Numbered from the stretch's first letter, positions 25,300-33,341 are shown. The stretch is DNA of 64,000 nt from Streptomyces sp. NBC_00190 (GCF_036203305.1 NZ_CP108131.1:5642001-5706000), one strand, 5' to 3'. Made by a program: numbers and translations. The notes: generated by a model from the sequence alone, not told the origin.

Positions 25300-26479
25300 C
25301 GAAGGCCGCCATCACGATGCCGAACGTCACCTTGTTCATGTCCTGCCCCTTGGCATCGGTGGAGTTGACCGAGTAGACCAGCGTGCGCGAGAGATCGCGC
25401 GTCCCCCCGATCACGGTGCTGTAGCCGTACCGGGAGCCCGTCTTGCCGTAGGTCACCGTGCCGTCCGGCAGCACCAGCCGCTTCAGCCCCGCCGTCTGCG
25501 CGGCGTCCTCGCCGCTCTCGAAGTCCTTCACCCCAGGCACCGTGAACATCTCCTCCAGCTGCGCCTTCGGCACCACCCGGCCGCCGAACAGGGCCACGGT
25601 GAACTTCTCCAGGTCCGCGGTGGTCGATATCAGGTCCCCTGCGGCCCAGTTGGAAGAGGAGTTCCAGTCCGTCACGTCGACCAGCTCCCGCGTGCCGTCG
25701 GCCCGCGGCACCGCCTGGTAGCCGTGGTGGTGCGGGCCGGGTATCCGGTTCTGCTCACGGGACGGCACCGACGTGTGGTGCAGGCCCAGGGGCCCCAGTA
25801 TCCGGGCGGTCAGAGCCCGCTCGTACGTCGTGCCCGTCAGCTTCTCGATCAGTACGGCCAGGACCGTGTAGTCGATGTTGAGGTAGTGCTGCTTCTCGCC
25901 CGGCCGGAACTCCGGCCCCTTCGCCACGGCGTTCGCGATCAGGGCGCGCGGGTCGACCACGTCGAACCGGTGGGCGTACTGCGCCTCGAAGGAGTCCCCC
26001 GGACCGTCGGCCGGCCGGATGCCGCTCGTGTAGTTCAGCAGCTGCCGCACGCTGACCGGCTCGAACTCTCCTGACAGCAGCCCCGGCAGGTACTCCTGCA
26101 CCGGCCGGTCCAGATCCACCCTGCCCTCGGCGGCCAACTGCAGCACCACCGCCGCGGTGAAGGTCTTCGTCACCGACCCGGCCCGGAACCGGGCGCCCTC
26201 GATCGGCTCGCGCCCCGTCCGGATGTTGGCCACGCCGGAACTTCCCTTCCAGCTACCGCTCGTACCACCCACGCGGACCAGCGCGGCCGTCGCGTACGGG
26301 TTCTGCGGGCCGAGCCCCGCGATCGCCTTCTCCAGCGCCGCCGCGTTCGGCGGGGTCGAGACGGCCGGCGCCGCGGCGCCCGCCGGTACCGGAGCCGGAG
26401 CGGCGTGTGCGACCGCCGGGCCGGACGCGATGCCCAGGACCAGAGCGGCGGCGATCAGCGTGCGCGCGGATGCGTTCAT
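25292..26479 (-). CDS. Secreted serine hydrolase, beta-lactamase/D-Ala-D-Ala carboxypeptidase family
   Basis: The 395-residue protein has a signal peptide (MNASARTLIAAALVLGIASG up to AHAAPA). Its S12-family catalytic set is AGSVTKTFTAA (SxxK with Ser and Lys), YLNIDY (the YxN motif), and YGKTGSRYGYS (the third motif). It acts outside the cell on D-amino-acid peptides or esters; the true substrate is not readable. The start at 26479 follows an AGGGGGAAG site and gives a good signal peptide, unlike the longer open frame. Confidence 0.88.
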   Translation of the reverse strand: MNASARTLIAAALVLGIASGPAVAHAAPAPVPAGAAAPAVSTPPNAAALEKAIAGLGPQNPYATAALVRVGGTSGSWKGSSGVANIRTGREPIEGARFRAGSVTKTFTAAVVLQLAAEGRVDLDRPVQEYLPGLLSGEFEPVSVRQLLNYTSGIRPADGPGDSFEAQYAHRFDVVDPRALIANAVAKGPEFRPGEKQHYLNIDYTVLAVLIEKLTGTTYERALTARILGPLGLHHTSVPSREQNRIPGPHHHGYQAVPRADGTRELVDVTDWNSSSNWAAGDLISTTADLEKFTVALFGGRVVPKAQLEEMFTVPGVKDFESGEDAAQTAGLKRLVLPDGTVTYGKTGSRYGYSTVIGGTRDLSRTLVYSVNSTDAKGQDMNKVTFGIVMAAFAK

Positions 26480-26626
26480 GATGTCTTCCCCCTGCGAGAC
26501 CGCGGGGCCCAGCTGCCCCGACGACCTCAATGTTCCTGGTCGGAGGGGTGGTTGAGGATCACCACTGAGAGGGGTCTTCTCCAGTACGACAACTGGGCCG
26601 CGAGAGGGAGGCGACACGCCGTGCAC

Positions 26627-27304
26627 TCACTCTCCGGAGGGAGTACCCGCCGCGATCAGACCCGTCTCGTACGCGCAGATCACCGCCTGGATCCGGCCGC
26701 GCAGCCCCAGCTTCGCCAGCACGTTCCCCACATGCGACTTCACCGTGTGCTCGCTCACCACCAGCGCCGCCGCGATCTCCGCGTTCGACAGTCCCCGCCC
26801 CAGATGCAGCAGCGTCTCCCGCTCCCGCGCCGTCAGCACCTCCAGCCGGTCCGCCGCGAAGGCCGGCTGGGACGGACGCGCCGTCGCCGCCGTGTACTCC
26901 TCGATCAGCCGCCGCGCCACTGAAGGCGCCAGCAGCGACTCGCCCGCGGCCACCACCCGTACCGCGTGCACCAGATCGTCCCGCCGCACGTCCTTCAGCA
27001 GGAACCCGCTCGCCCCCGCGTGCAGCGCCTCGTACACGTACTCGTCCGAGTCGAACGTCGTCAGCATCACCGTCCGGCACGCGCTCCGCGCCGTGATCGC
27101 CCGGCACGCCTCGATCCCGTCCAGCACCGGCATCCGGATGTCCAGCAGCGCCACGTCCGGCGATAGCCGGGCCACCGCCTCCACCGCGGCCTCGCCGTCC
27201 CCGGCCTCCGCCACGACCTCGATGTCCTCTTGGACGTCCAGGATCATCGCGAACCCGCTGCGCACCAGCTCCTGGTCGTCCGCCACCACCACACGGATCG
27301 TCAA
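26627..27304 (-). CDS. Two-component response regulator, NarL/LuxR family
   Basis: A 225-residue regulator. The receiver domain has acidic residues in VVADDQE, the phospho-acceptor Asp in VALLDIRMPVLDG, and Lys in GFLLKDV. A LuxR-type helix-turn-helix follows (LTARERETLLHLGRGLSNAE, then IAAALVVSEHTVKSHVGNVL). The TTG start at 27304 overlaps the TGA stop of the histidine kinase gene. Upstream codons belong to the kinase, so this start is nearly forced. It pairs with the kinase that precedes it. Confidence 0.93.
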   Translation of the reverse strand: MTIRVVVADDQELVRSGFAMILDVQEDIEVVAEAGDGEAAVEAVARLSPDVALLDIRMPVLDGIEACRAITARSACRTVMLTTFDSDEYVYEALHAGASGFLLKDVRRDDLVHAVRVVAAGESLLAPSVARRLIEEYTAATARPSQPAFAADRLEVLTARERETLLHLGRGLSNAEIAAALVVSEHTVKSHVGNVLAKLGLRGRIQAVICAYETGLIAAGTPSGE

Positions 27305-28467
27305 TTCCCCACCTCCAGCGGCGAGGTTACAAGGACCACCCGCACCGAGAAGCCCCGCCCGCCCGGCACCGGACCGGCCTCGGCCGTCCCGCCGTGTGCC
27401 GCCGCCCGCTCGCGGATCCCGATCAGGCCGTGCCCGCCCGAGGACGGGCCCGTCCCGCGGCCGTCGTCCGTGACCCTCACGGTCAGCGCCCGCGCCCCGT
27501 ACTCCAGCGCGACCTCCACGGCCGAGGCCGCGGCGTGCTTCACGACGTTCGTCAGCGCCTCCTGCACCACCCGGTGCACCGTCGCCTCCAGCGCGGCCGG
27601 CAGCTCCCGCACCTCGCCCGTCCGCTCGTACGACACCCGCACCCCGCTGGCCCGCACCCTGTCCAGCAGAGCCGGCAGCGCCCCGATCCCGGGCTGCGGC
27701 GCACGCGGAGCCGCCTCCTCCGTGCGCAGCACGCCCAGCATCGTGCGCAGCTGCGCCATCGCGTCCCGGCCCGTCTCGGCGATGACCTCGAAGGCAGCCT
27801 CGGCCCGGGCCGGCGCCCGGCGGACCGCCACCGGACCGGCCTCGGCCTGCACGATCATGAGGCTGACCGCGTGGGAGAGGATGTCGTGCATCTCCCGTGC
27901 GATCCGGGCCCGTTCACGGGCCGCGGCCTGCTCCGCCTCGATCCGGTTCGCCCGCTCCAGTTGCGCCGCCCGGTCCTCGACGGCCGCCGTGTACGCCTGC
28001 CGGGTGGCCTGCAGCCGGCCCAGCGTGACCGCCGCCCCGAACACGAACAGCGCGAACAGCAGTTCCTTGGCCGTCGTCGTGTTGAGCGCCACGGAGCCCA
28101 CGATGGCCACGGTCACGACCACCCCCATCACGAGCCGCACCCGCGCCGAACTCAGCAGCGCGATCGTGTAGACGGCGATCAGCGCCGCGTACGGCAGCGG
28201 CTGCCCGGGACCGTCCAGCGACAGCCGGTACACCGAGCCGGCCGCCATCACGCCGAACATCACCCACACCGGCGCCCGTCGGCGCCACACCAGCGGCACA
28301 TTGACCAGCGTGGTCAGCAGGTATGCCGGCCAGTCGGCCGGCGACTCGTCCGGAGCCCTGGGCACGACGAACGGAATCGTCGTGGCCACCTGCACCAGCA
28401 GCATCAGGCCCAGGTCCTGCCAGCGCGGGTCCGCGTGCCGGATCCGCTCGCCGAAGGCCCGTATCAC
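27301..28467 (-). CDS. Sensor histidine kinase, HisKA_3 type
   Basis: The 388-residue kinase has about five membrane segments in the first 180 residues with little extracytoplasmic sequence, so it probably senses within or at the membrane. The phospho-acceptor histidine lies in IAREMHDILSHAVSLM. The ATPase domain has an N-box HRVVQEALTNVVKHA and a glycine box DDGRGTGPSSGGHGLIGI. The GTG start at 28467 overlaps the phosphodiesterase stop (GTGA), and its stop overlaps the regulator start, giving one tight operon. Confidence 0.92.
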   Translation of the reverse strand: MIRAFGERIRHADPRWQDLGLMLLVQVATTIPFVVPRAPDESPADWPAYLLTTLVNVPLVWRRRAPVWVMFGVMAAGSVYRLSLDGPGQPLPYAALIAVYTIALLSSARVRLVMGVVVTVAIVGSVALNTTTAKELLFALFVFGAAVTLGRLQATRQAYTAAVEDRAAQLERANRIEAEQAAARERARIAREMHDILSHAVSLMIVQAEAGPVAVRRAPARAEAAFEVIAETGRDAMAQLRTMLGVLRTEEAAPRAPQPGIGALPALLDRVRASGVRVSYERTGEVRELPAALEATVHRVVQEALTNVVKHAAASAVEVALEYGARALTVRVTDDGRGTGPSSGGHGLIGIRERAAAHGGTAEAGPVPGGRGFSVRVVLVTSPLEVGN

Positions 28468-29153
28468 CGGCCGAACTCGGCCCGTACGGACTCCAGCGCG
28501 TCCACCCGGTTGGTGGTGATCGAGTCGACCCCGGCCCTGACGAGCCGCCGCATCGTCCGCTTGGTGTCCGCGGTCCAGGCCGACACCAGCAGGCCGTCCC
28601 GGTGGAGTGCGTCCGTCAGCTCCCGGCCGACCAGCCCGAAGCGGTAGTTGAGCCAGCGCGGGGCGACCGCGTCGATCAGCACCCGGCGCGGCGGCGACAG
28701 CGTGGTCCAGGTCAGCGCGATCTCCGCGCCCCGATCGGCGGCGCGGACCGCCAGCATCGTGTTGGGCCCCGCACAGTAGTAGGTGCGCTCGCGCGCCCCG
28801 CACTCGCGGACCTGGCCCACCACGGTCCGCACCGCCTCGAACGAGGCGCCCGGCAGGTCGAGCATCAGCCGGCCCGCCCCGCCCGCCGTCAGCGCGTCGC
28901 GCAGCGTCGGGACCGCGCCCTGCGTCAGCTCCGCCAACTGGGGGGCCGTGACGGCGTCAAGGCGCACGTCATGGCCCCACAGCCGCTGGAGCGTCTCGTC
29001 GTGGAGCAGGACCGGCACCCCATCGCGGGTCAGCCGTACGTCGATCTCGACCGCGTCCGCCCCGCGCGCGAAGGCGGAGCGGATCGAGGACAGGGTGTTC
29101 TCACGGACACGGTAGGGATCGCCGCGGTGGCCGACGGCAGTCAGGGTGCGCAT
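28464..29153 (-). CDS. Glycerophosphodiester phosphodiesterase
   Basis: The 229-residue enzyme has the family signature HRGD near the start, RENTLSSIRSAFARGADAVE with EIDVRLTRDGVPVLLHDE supplying metal and catalytic residues, and the closing NRVDAL segment. It has no signal peptide, so it should act in the cytosol on glycerophosphodiesters to release glycerol-3-phosphate. It is the first gene of a three-gene operon with a sensor kinase and response regulator, which suggests the system may monitor the membrane lipid state; that link is inference. Confidence 0.9.
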   Translation of the reverse strand: MRTLTAVGHRGDPYRVRENTLSSIRSAFARGADAVEIDVRLTRDGVPVLLHDETLQRLWGHDVRLDAVTAPQLAELTQGAVPTLRDALTAGGAGRLMLDLPGASFEAVRTVVGQVRECGARERTYYCAGPNTMLAVRAADRGAEIALTWTTLSPPRRVLIDAVAPRWLNYRFGLVGRELTDALHRDGLLVSAWTADTKRTMRRLVRAGVDSITTNRVDALESVRAEFGR

Positions 29154-29189
29154 GGCCCCATTCTCGCGGGCCGGAGGTTCAAGCGGCCG

Positions 29190-30215
29190 TCAGCGCGCGA
29201 GCCATTCGGCCGTGTACGCGTCGATCTCCGCGTTGAGCTTGGCCTTGCCGGCCGCGTCGAGGAAGGAGGCCTCGACGGCGTTCTTGGCGAGCTGGGCGAG
29301 ACCGCGCTCGTCGAGGTCGAGGAGGCGCGCGGCCACCGCGTACTCGTTGTTGAGGTCGGAGCCGAACATCGGCGGGTCGTCGCTGTTGATGGTGACGAGC
29401 ACGCCCGCGGCGACCATCTCCTTGACGGGGTGCCGGTCCAGGTCGGTGACGGCGCGGGTGGCGATGTTGGAGGTCGGGCAGACCTCCAGCGCGATGCGGT
29501 GCTCGGCCAGGTAGGCGAGCAGTTCCGGGTCCTGGGTGGAGCTGGTGCCGTGGCCGATGCGCACGGCGCCCAGTTCGCGGATGGCGTCCCAGATGGTCTC
29601 GGGGCCGGTGGTCTCGCCGGCGTGCGGCACGCTGTGCAGGCCGGCGGCGCGGGCCTGGTCGAAGTACGGCTTGAACTGGGGCCGCGGGACGCCGATCTCG
29701 GGGCCGCCCAGGCCGAAGGAGACCAGGCCCTCGGGGCGCAGGTCCACGGCGAGGCGGGCGGTCTCGGCGGCGGCTTCCAGGCCGGCCTCGCCGGGGATGT
29801 CGAAGCACCAGCGCAGGATGACGCCGAGTTCGGCCTCGGCGGCCTTGCGGGCGTCCTCGATGGCCTCCATGAAGGCCTTCTCGTCGATGCCGCGGCGCGT
29901 GGAGGAGTAGGGGGTGATGGTCAGTTCGGCGTAGCGGATGTTCTGCCGGGCCATGTCACGCGCGACCTCGAAGGTCAGCAGCCGGACGTCCTCGGGGGTG
30001 CGGACCAGGTCCACGACGGAGAGGTAGACGTCGATGAAGTGCGCGAAGTCGGTGAAGGTGAAGTACTCGGCGAGGGCCTCGGGGTCGGTCGGGACCTTCG
30101 AGTCGGGGTGCCGGGAGGCGAGCTCGGCCACGATGCGCGGTGACGCCGAGCCGACGTGGTGGACGTGGAGTTCCGCCTTGGGCAGTCCCGCGATGAAGGG
30201 ATGAAGGTCGGTCAT
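29190..30215 (-). CDS. Adenosine deaminase-like amidohydrolase
   Basis: The 341-residue enzyme has metal ligands HVHHVGS (17-23), HAGE with the catalytic Glu, HGTSS and NSDDPPMFG. Typical adenosine deaminases read HLHLxGS and NTDDP, so this belongs to the divergent group that also holds adenine and 6-aminodeoxyfutalosine deaminases. The latter acts in the futalosine route to menaquinone used by streptomycetes. The substrate cannot be decided from motifs alone. The gene stands 37 bases upstream of the phosphodiesterase gene on the same strand. Confidence 0.82.
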   Translation of the reverse strand: MTDLHPFIAGLPKAELHVHHVGSASPRIVAELASRHPDSKVPTDPEALAEYFTFTDFAHFIDVYLSVVDLVRTPEDVRLLTFEVARDMARQNIRYAELTITPYSSTRRGIDEKAFMEAIEDARKAAEAELGVILRWCFDIPGEAGLEAAAETARLAVDLRPEGLVSFGLGGPEIGVPRPQFKPYFDQARAAGLHSVPHAGETTGPETIWDAIRELGAVRIGHGTSSTQDPELLAYLAEHRIALEVCPTSNIATRAVTDLDRHPVKEMVAAGVLVTINSDDPPMFGSDLNNEYAVAARLLDLDERGLAQLAKNAVEASFLDAAGKAKLNAEIDAYTAEWLAR

Positions 30216-30326
30216 GAGGGTGCCTCCGGAAGGACGCGGGTGCGGGCAGGTCTGCCTTCATCGTAGGCAGGGACCGTGACTGTCGGTGGCAACGCTTAGC
30301 ATGGCTGTACGAGAGGGGGGCGCCGC

Positions 30327-31031
30327 ATGACCGACCAGAGCCCTGAGGCGAGGGACCCGTGGGCGCCGCCGGAGCGGCCGGTGGTGGACCTCGGTAAGCA
30401 GCGGGGCACGCCCGGACCGCCGTCCGTGCACGACCAGCACACGGTCGCCGGGATGCCGGGGGCGCATCCGTCGCAGCCCGCTCCGGCGCCCGCACCCGTG
30501 CAGCCGCCCGCGTACGGCTATCCGGCCCAGCCGGACGCGAGCGGATACGGGTATCCGACGCCCGTGCCCACGCCCATGGCTTCGCCGACCCCGACCCCGA
30601 CCCCGCCCCTGACGCCGACCGCCGTGCCGGGCTACGGGTACCCCGGCGACGCGGGATACCCCGGGTATCCGGGATACCCCGGCTACCCGGGCAACGCCGG
30701 ATACCCGTTGTACGCGGCGCCGAAGAACAACGGCTTCGGCGTCACCGCCCTCGTCCTCGGCATCATCTCGGTCGTCGGCTGCATCACCAGCTTCATCGCG
30801 ATCGCGCTCGGGATCGGAGCCGTCGTCTTCGGCGCCCTGGGCAAGGGCAAGGCGACCCGCGGCGAGGCTGACAACGGCGGGATGGCGCTGGCCGGCATCA
30901 TCCTCGGCGCGATAGGCATCGTGCTGGGCGCCCTGATGCTCCTCGCCATGTTCGCCCCGGTCATGGACAGGGACTGGGACTCCGACTACGACAGCCCGTA
31001 CTCCAACTCGCGGGTGCGCGAGAAGATATGA
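30327..31031 (+). CDS. DUF4190-type membrane protein with Pro/Tyr/Gly-rich N terminus
   Basis: The 234-residue protein has a disordered, proline-rich first half with tandem YPGYPG units (about residues 110-130). Two membrane segments follow (FGVTALVLGIISVVGCITSF and MALAGIILGAIGIVLGALML) joined by a short basic loop, the DUF4190 pattern, and it ends in a short acidic tail. Function is unknown. The ATG at 30327 follows GAGGGGGGC. Confidence 0.8.
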   Translation: MTDQSPEARDPWAPPERPVVDLGKQRGTPGPPSVHDQHTVAGMPGAHPSQPAPAPAPVQPPAYGYPAQPDASGYGYPTPVPTPMASPTPTPTPPLTPTAVPGYGYPGDAGYPGYPGYPGYPGNAGYPLYAAPKNNGFGVTALVLGIISVVGCITSFIAIALGIGAVVFGALGKGKATRGEADNGGMALAGIILGAIGIVLGALMLLAMFAPVMDRDWDSDYDSPYSNSRVREKI

Positions 31032-31051
31032 GCCTCGGCCTGAGCCGGGGC

Positions 31052-32671
31052 TCAGGCTGAGGCCGAAGCCGCCGCCCACGGCCAGTCGGCGTCCCGGCCG
31101 CCCTCGATCAGGGACACCATGCGGAAGGCCGCGTCGGTGAGCCCGCCGAAGGTGTGCCGGTTCGCGGAGCCGGACGGCGCGTGGCCCACGCGGTAGCCCG
31201 CCAGGTTCCAGGTGTACACCGGCACCGTCGGCGGCACCTGGGCCGTCGGGTCACCGCCGTAGCCGTAGGAGGCTGCCTGCTCGTCGGTGATGATCAGCAC
31301 CCGGTCGTGGCCGCGGTAGTGCTCCCGCACGGCCTGCGCCGTGTAGGTGCCGCCGAGGTTCCCGAACCGCTCCAGCACCTTCAGTACGGATTCGCCCCGG
31401 CTGTACGGGACCACCTGACTGGTCGAGCCGAACTGCACCAGGTCCGCGTCCTCGGCCCGCAGCGCCAGCGCCGCCCCGAACACGGCCGCCGCGTCCGCCC
31501 GGTTGAGCTTGGAGCGGTCCGACAGCGAGGACCACATCGACCCGGACCGGTCGACGAGGACCAGCGTCCGCCCGGGCAGCGCCGGTACGTTGCCCAGCGA
31601 GTGGCCGAGCGCCCGCTCCAGCGGGTACGCCCAGCGCAGCGAGGGCGCGTGCTGGTAGGCCGCCAGGTAGCGGAAGGGGAACTGCCGCGCCCGGGCCACG
31701 GCCTCCGGGTCGCAGATCCTCAGCCCCACCTGCTCGGCCACCTCGTCCGAGACTCCGGCCTGGTCGAAGTTGCGCAGGTTGCGCAGCAGGGCCATCGCAC
31801 CCATCGACGGGATGACCGCCTCCCAGGCGGCCGCGTCCATGGGCCCCTGCAGCCAGCCGGCCAGCGCCTCCCAGGTCATGCCCGCCTCCGCGAGCCGCTC
31901 GGCGCCGTCCGGGGCGAGCACCACACCGCGCCGCTCGGAGACCGGCAGCGCCATCAGGGCCCGGTGGGCCGCCAGGGTGCGGTTGCCCGCCGGGACCTCC
32001 GCGCTCTCCGGGTGGTGCCTGCGGTCGAGGGCGTAGCGGAACAGCTCGCCCTGCCAGGCCTTGGCCGGGTCGGGGGAGGCGTGCACGAGGTTGAGGACGT
32101 CACCGAACCGGTAGCCCTTCGAGTCGGTGTCGTACTTCAGCAGCGAGGTGCCGGAGTAGAGCCTGCGTACGGCGTCGGCGATGCCGCGCTTGACGGGCTT
32201 GGGCACGTTGCGCCCGTACGTCGCCGTCCAGTAGGCCAGCAGCTCACCGGGCTCGTCCGCGCGCCGCAGCACGGAGTCCACGACCTGCCGGTTCGAAGGC
32301 CCGTCGGTGGCGCCGGCGTCGAGCCGGGCCCGGACGTACTCGGCGGCGCCGACGAGTGAGGCGGTCCGCATGTTCGCGTCCCCGCGGAGCCAGCCCAGCA
32401 GGCCGGCGGTCCACGCGGGGTCGTCGACCGCGAGCCGCCGCACGAGGGCGCCGAAGCGGTCGTCGCGGTCTTCGCCGCTCTCGTAGGAGGTCTGCTGCGT
32501 CACGAAGTTGGCGACGGCGAGCAGGAACAGCTCGGAGCGCGCATCGCGTTCGTGACCCGGTCCGCCCTCGTGGGTGCGGGTGCGGCGGGTCGAGCGCACG
32601 GGCGAAGCCGGCCGAGAGGCGGACGCGGGCGCGGACGTGGACGCGGACGAGCGCAGGTTGAAACGAGCCAT
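31052..32671 (-). CDS. Ro60-like TROVE domain protein (Y-RNA-binding)
   Basis: The 539-residue protein is a bacterial orthologue of Ro60/Rsr, a ring-shaped RNA-binding protein that binds Y RNAs and assists RNA quality control and decay. Residues 1-40 are Ser/Ala/Arg-rich. Residues 45-350 form the helical TROVE repeat region (FLLAVANFVTQQTSYES, LLKYDTDSKGYRFGDVLNLV, MALLRNLRNFDQAG). Residues 368-515 form a von Willebrand A domain with an intact metal site D374-x-S376-x-S378. The ATG at 32671 follows GGGGGAA. Three Y-RNA-like units lie directly upstream on the same strand. Confidence 0.9.
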   Translation of the reverse strand: MARFNLRSSASTSAPASASRPASPVRSTRRTRTHEGGPGHERDARSELFLLAVANFVTQQTSYESGEDRDDRFGALVRRLAVDDPAWTAGLLGWLRGDANMRTASLVGAAEYVRARLDAGATDGPSNRQVVDSVLRRADEPGELLAYWTATYGRNVPKPVKRGIADAVRRLYSGTSLLKYDTDSKGYRFGDVLNLVHASPDPAKAWQGELFRYALDRRHHPESAEVPAGNRTLAAHRALMALPVSERRGVVLAPDGAERLAEAGMTWEALAGWLQGPMDAAAWEAVIPSMGAMALLRNLRNFDQAGVSDEVAEQVGLRICDPEAVARARQFPFRYLAAYQHAPSLRWAYPLERALGHSLGNVPALPGRTLVLVDRSGSMWSSLSDRSKLNRADAAAVFGAALALRAEDADLVQFGSTSQVVPYSRGESVLKVLERFGNLGGTYTAQAVREHYRGHDRVLIITDEQAASYGYGGDPTAQVPPTVPVYTWNLAGYRVGHAPSGSANRHTFGGLTDAAFRMVSLIEGGRDADWPWAAASASA

Positions 32672-32718
32672 GGTGAATTCCCCCGAATTCAAAGGACGCG
32701 GGGGAGGCGTGACGTGAG

Positions 32719-32853
32719 GGATGCCCGAGATCGAAGTCGGCGACGGACTGTGTCGACTGCTCTGCCAAGCTGAGCTACCGGCCGTGGCCGGGCGGGATTC
32801 GAACCCGCGACCCGTTGATCCGGAAGTAACCGCTGCCTGCGCACCGGGCATCC
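32719..32853 (-). ncRNA. Y-RNA-like gene 3, with tRNA-like module
   Basis: Read on the minus strand, GGATGCCCG (32853-32845) pairs with CGGGCATCC (32727-32719) to close the RNA. The shared motif GGTGCGCAGG follows the 5' strand, and ATCT precedes the 3' strand. Inside lies a tRNA-like module in permuted order. The T arm has stem GCGGG/CCCGC and loop TTCGAAT (32808-32792). An acceptor-like stem CCGGCC-AC-GGCCGG follows (32791-32778). Then come TA and a D arm with stem GCTC/GAGC and loop AGCTTGGCA (32775-32759). Confidence 0.85.
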
Positions 32854-32864
32854 CCCACGTACGG

Positions 32865-32936
32865 CCTCCCGAGATCAAGGTGGCGGCGGCCTGGTGTCTT
32901 TGCAAAAGAAGGAGCCGCTGCCTGCGCACCGGGAGG
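32865..32936 (-). ncRNA. Y-RNA-like gene 2, short form without tRNA-like module
   Basis: CCTCCCG (32936-32930) pairs with CGGGAGG (32871-32865). The same GGTGCGCAGG motif and a GATCT before the 3' strand mark it as a copy of the Y-RNA lower stem. The middle is only a short hairpin, TCTTT-TGC-AAAGA (32909-32897), with no T or D arm. It resembles a minimal Y RNA. Confidence 0.78.
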
Positions 32937-32949
32937 TGCGTGACGTAGG

Positions 32950-33085
32950 TGTCCAGAGAACAAGGTCGGCGAAACCACGTGGTGCTCTGCCGACTGAGCT
33001 ACACCGGCTTGACGCCGGTGACGGGACTCGAACCCGCGACCGCCCCATTAACAGTGGAAGTAGGTCTCACCTGCGCACCTGGACA
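32950..33085 (-). ncRNA. Y-RNA-like gene 1, with tRNA-like module
   Basis: TGTCCAG (33085-33079) pairs with CTGGACA (32956-32950). GGTGCGCAGG follows the 5' strand and TTCT precedes the 3' strand. The permuted tRNA module is complete. The T arm has stem GCGGG/CCCGT and loop TTCGAGT (33037-33021). A perfect 7-bp acceptor-like stem CACCGGC/GCCGGTG is closed by GTCAA (33020-33002). TA follows, then a D arm with stem GCTC/GAGC and loop AGTCGGCA (32999-32984). Confidence 0.88.
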
Positions 33086-33091
33086 AGGATC

Positions 33092-33097
33092 ACGTTA
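33092..33097 (-). promoter_or_regulatory. Candidate -10 box for the Y-RNA array
   Basis: On the minus strand TAACGT (33097-33092) fits TAnnnT and would place the start near 33085, exactly where the first Y-RNA stem begins. No convincing -35 box is visible at 16-19 bases upstream. Confidence 0.4.
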
Positions 33098-33125
33098 GGC
33101 GCCGGGTCCGGCCGCCGCCACGCAA

Positions 33126-33341
33126 TTACCTCCCGGTCGGACCGTGGCCGCCATCAGCGGCGTCGGCACCATGACCTCGCCGTCGGCGCCCCCGCGCGAC
33201 AGCGGGACCCGGATGAGCCCGACCATCCGCGGGCGTGCCGACCCGTGGGCCCCGCCCGCGCTCGCGCACCATGAGTACGCAGCCGTCCCGGATGATCACG
33301 GCTGCCACCCGCCGCCGCTCCGTCACGCGCCGCTCCGTCAC
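33126..33341 (-). pseudogene. Truncated Nudix hydrolase gene
   Basis: The frame starts at GTG 33341, overlapping the NADAR stop as GTGA. It reads RRRVAAVIIRDGCVLMVRE, the typical first strands of a Nudix domain. After about 30 residues it turns into arginine- and glycine-rich sequence and stops at 33126 without any Nudix box (G-x5-E-x7-REUxEE). The other two frames do not continue the domain either. It looks like a gene cut short next to the Y-RNA array. Confidence 0.55.

Noticed and set aside
30640..30710. Short tandem repeats resembling a CRISPR array
   Set aside because: The repeats encode YPGYPG inside a coding frame and have no spacers.
32754..33050. Ordinary tRNA genes
   Set aside because: The T-arm and D-arm sequences are tRNA-like, but on the minus strand the T arm precedes the D arm and the acceptor stem is closed by a loop. 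No anticodon arm lies between D and T arms, and CCA/acceptor ends are absent. A Y-RNA tRNA mimic fits better.
32707..33090. Small proteins in the Y-RNA region
   Set aside because: Open frames there cross strong RNA stems, lack ribosome sites, and have no coding bias distinct from the structured RNA.
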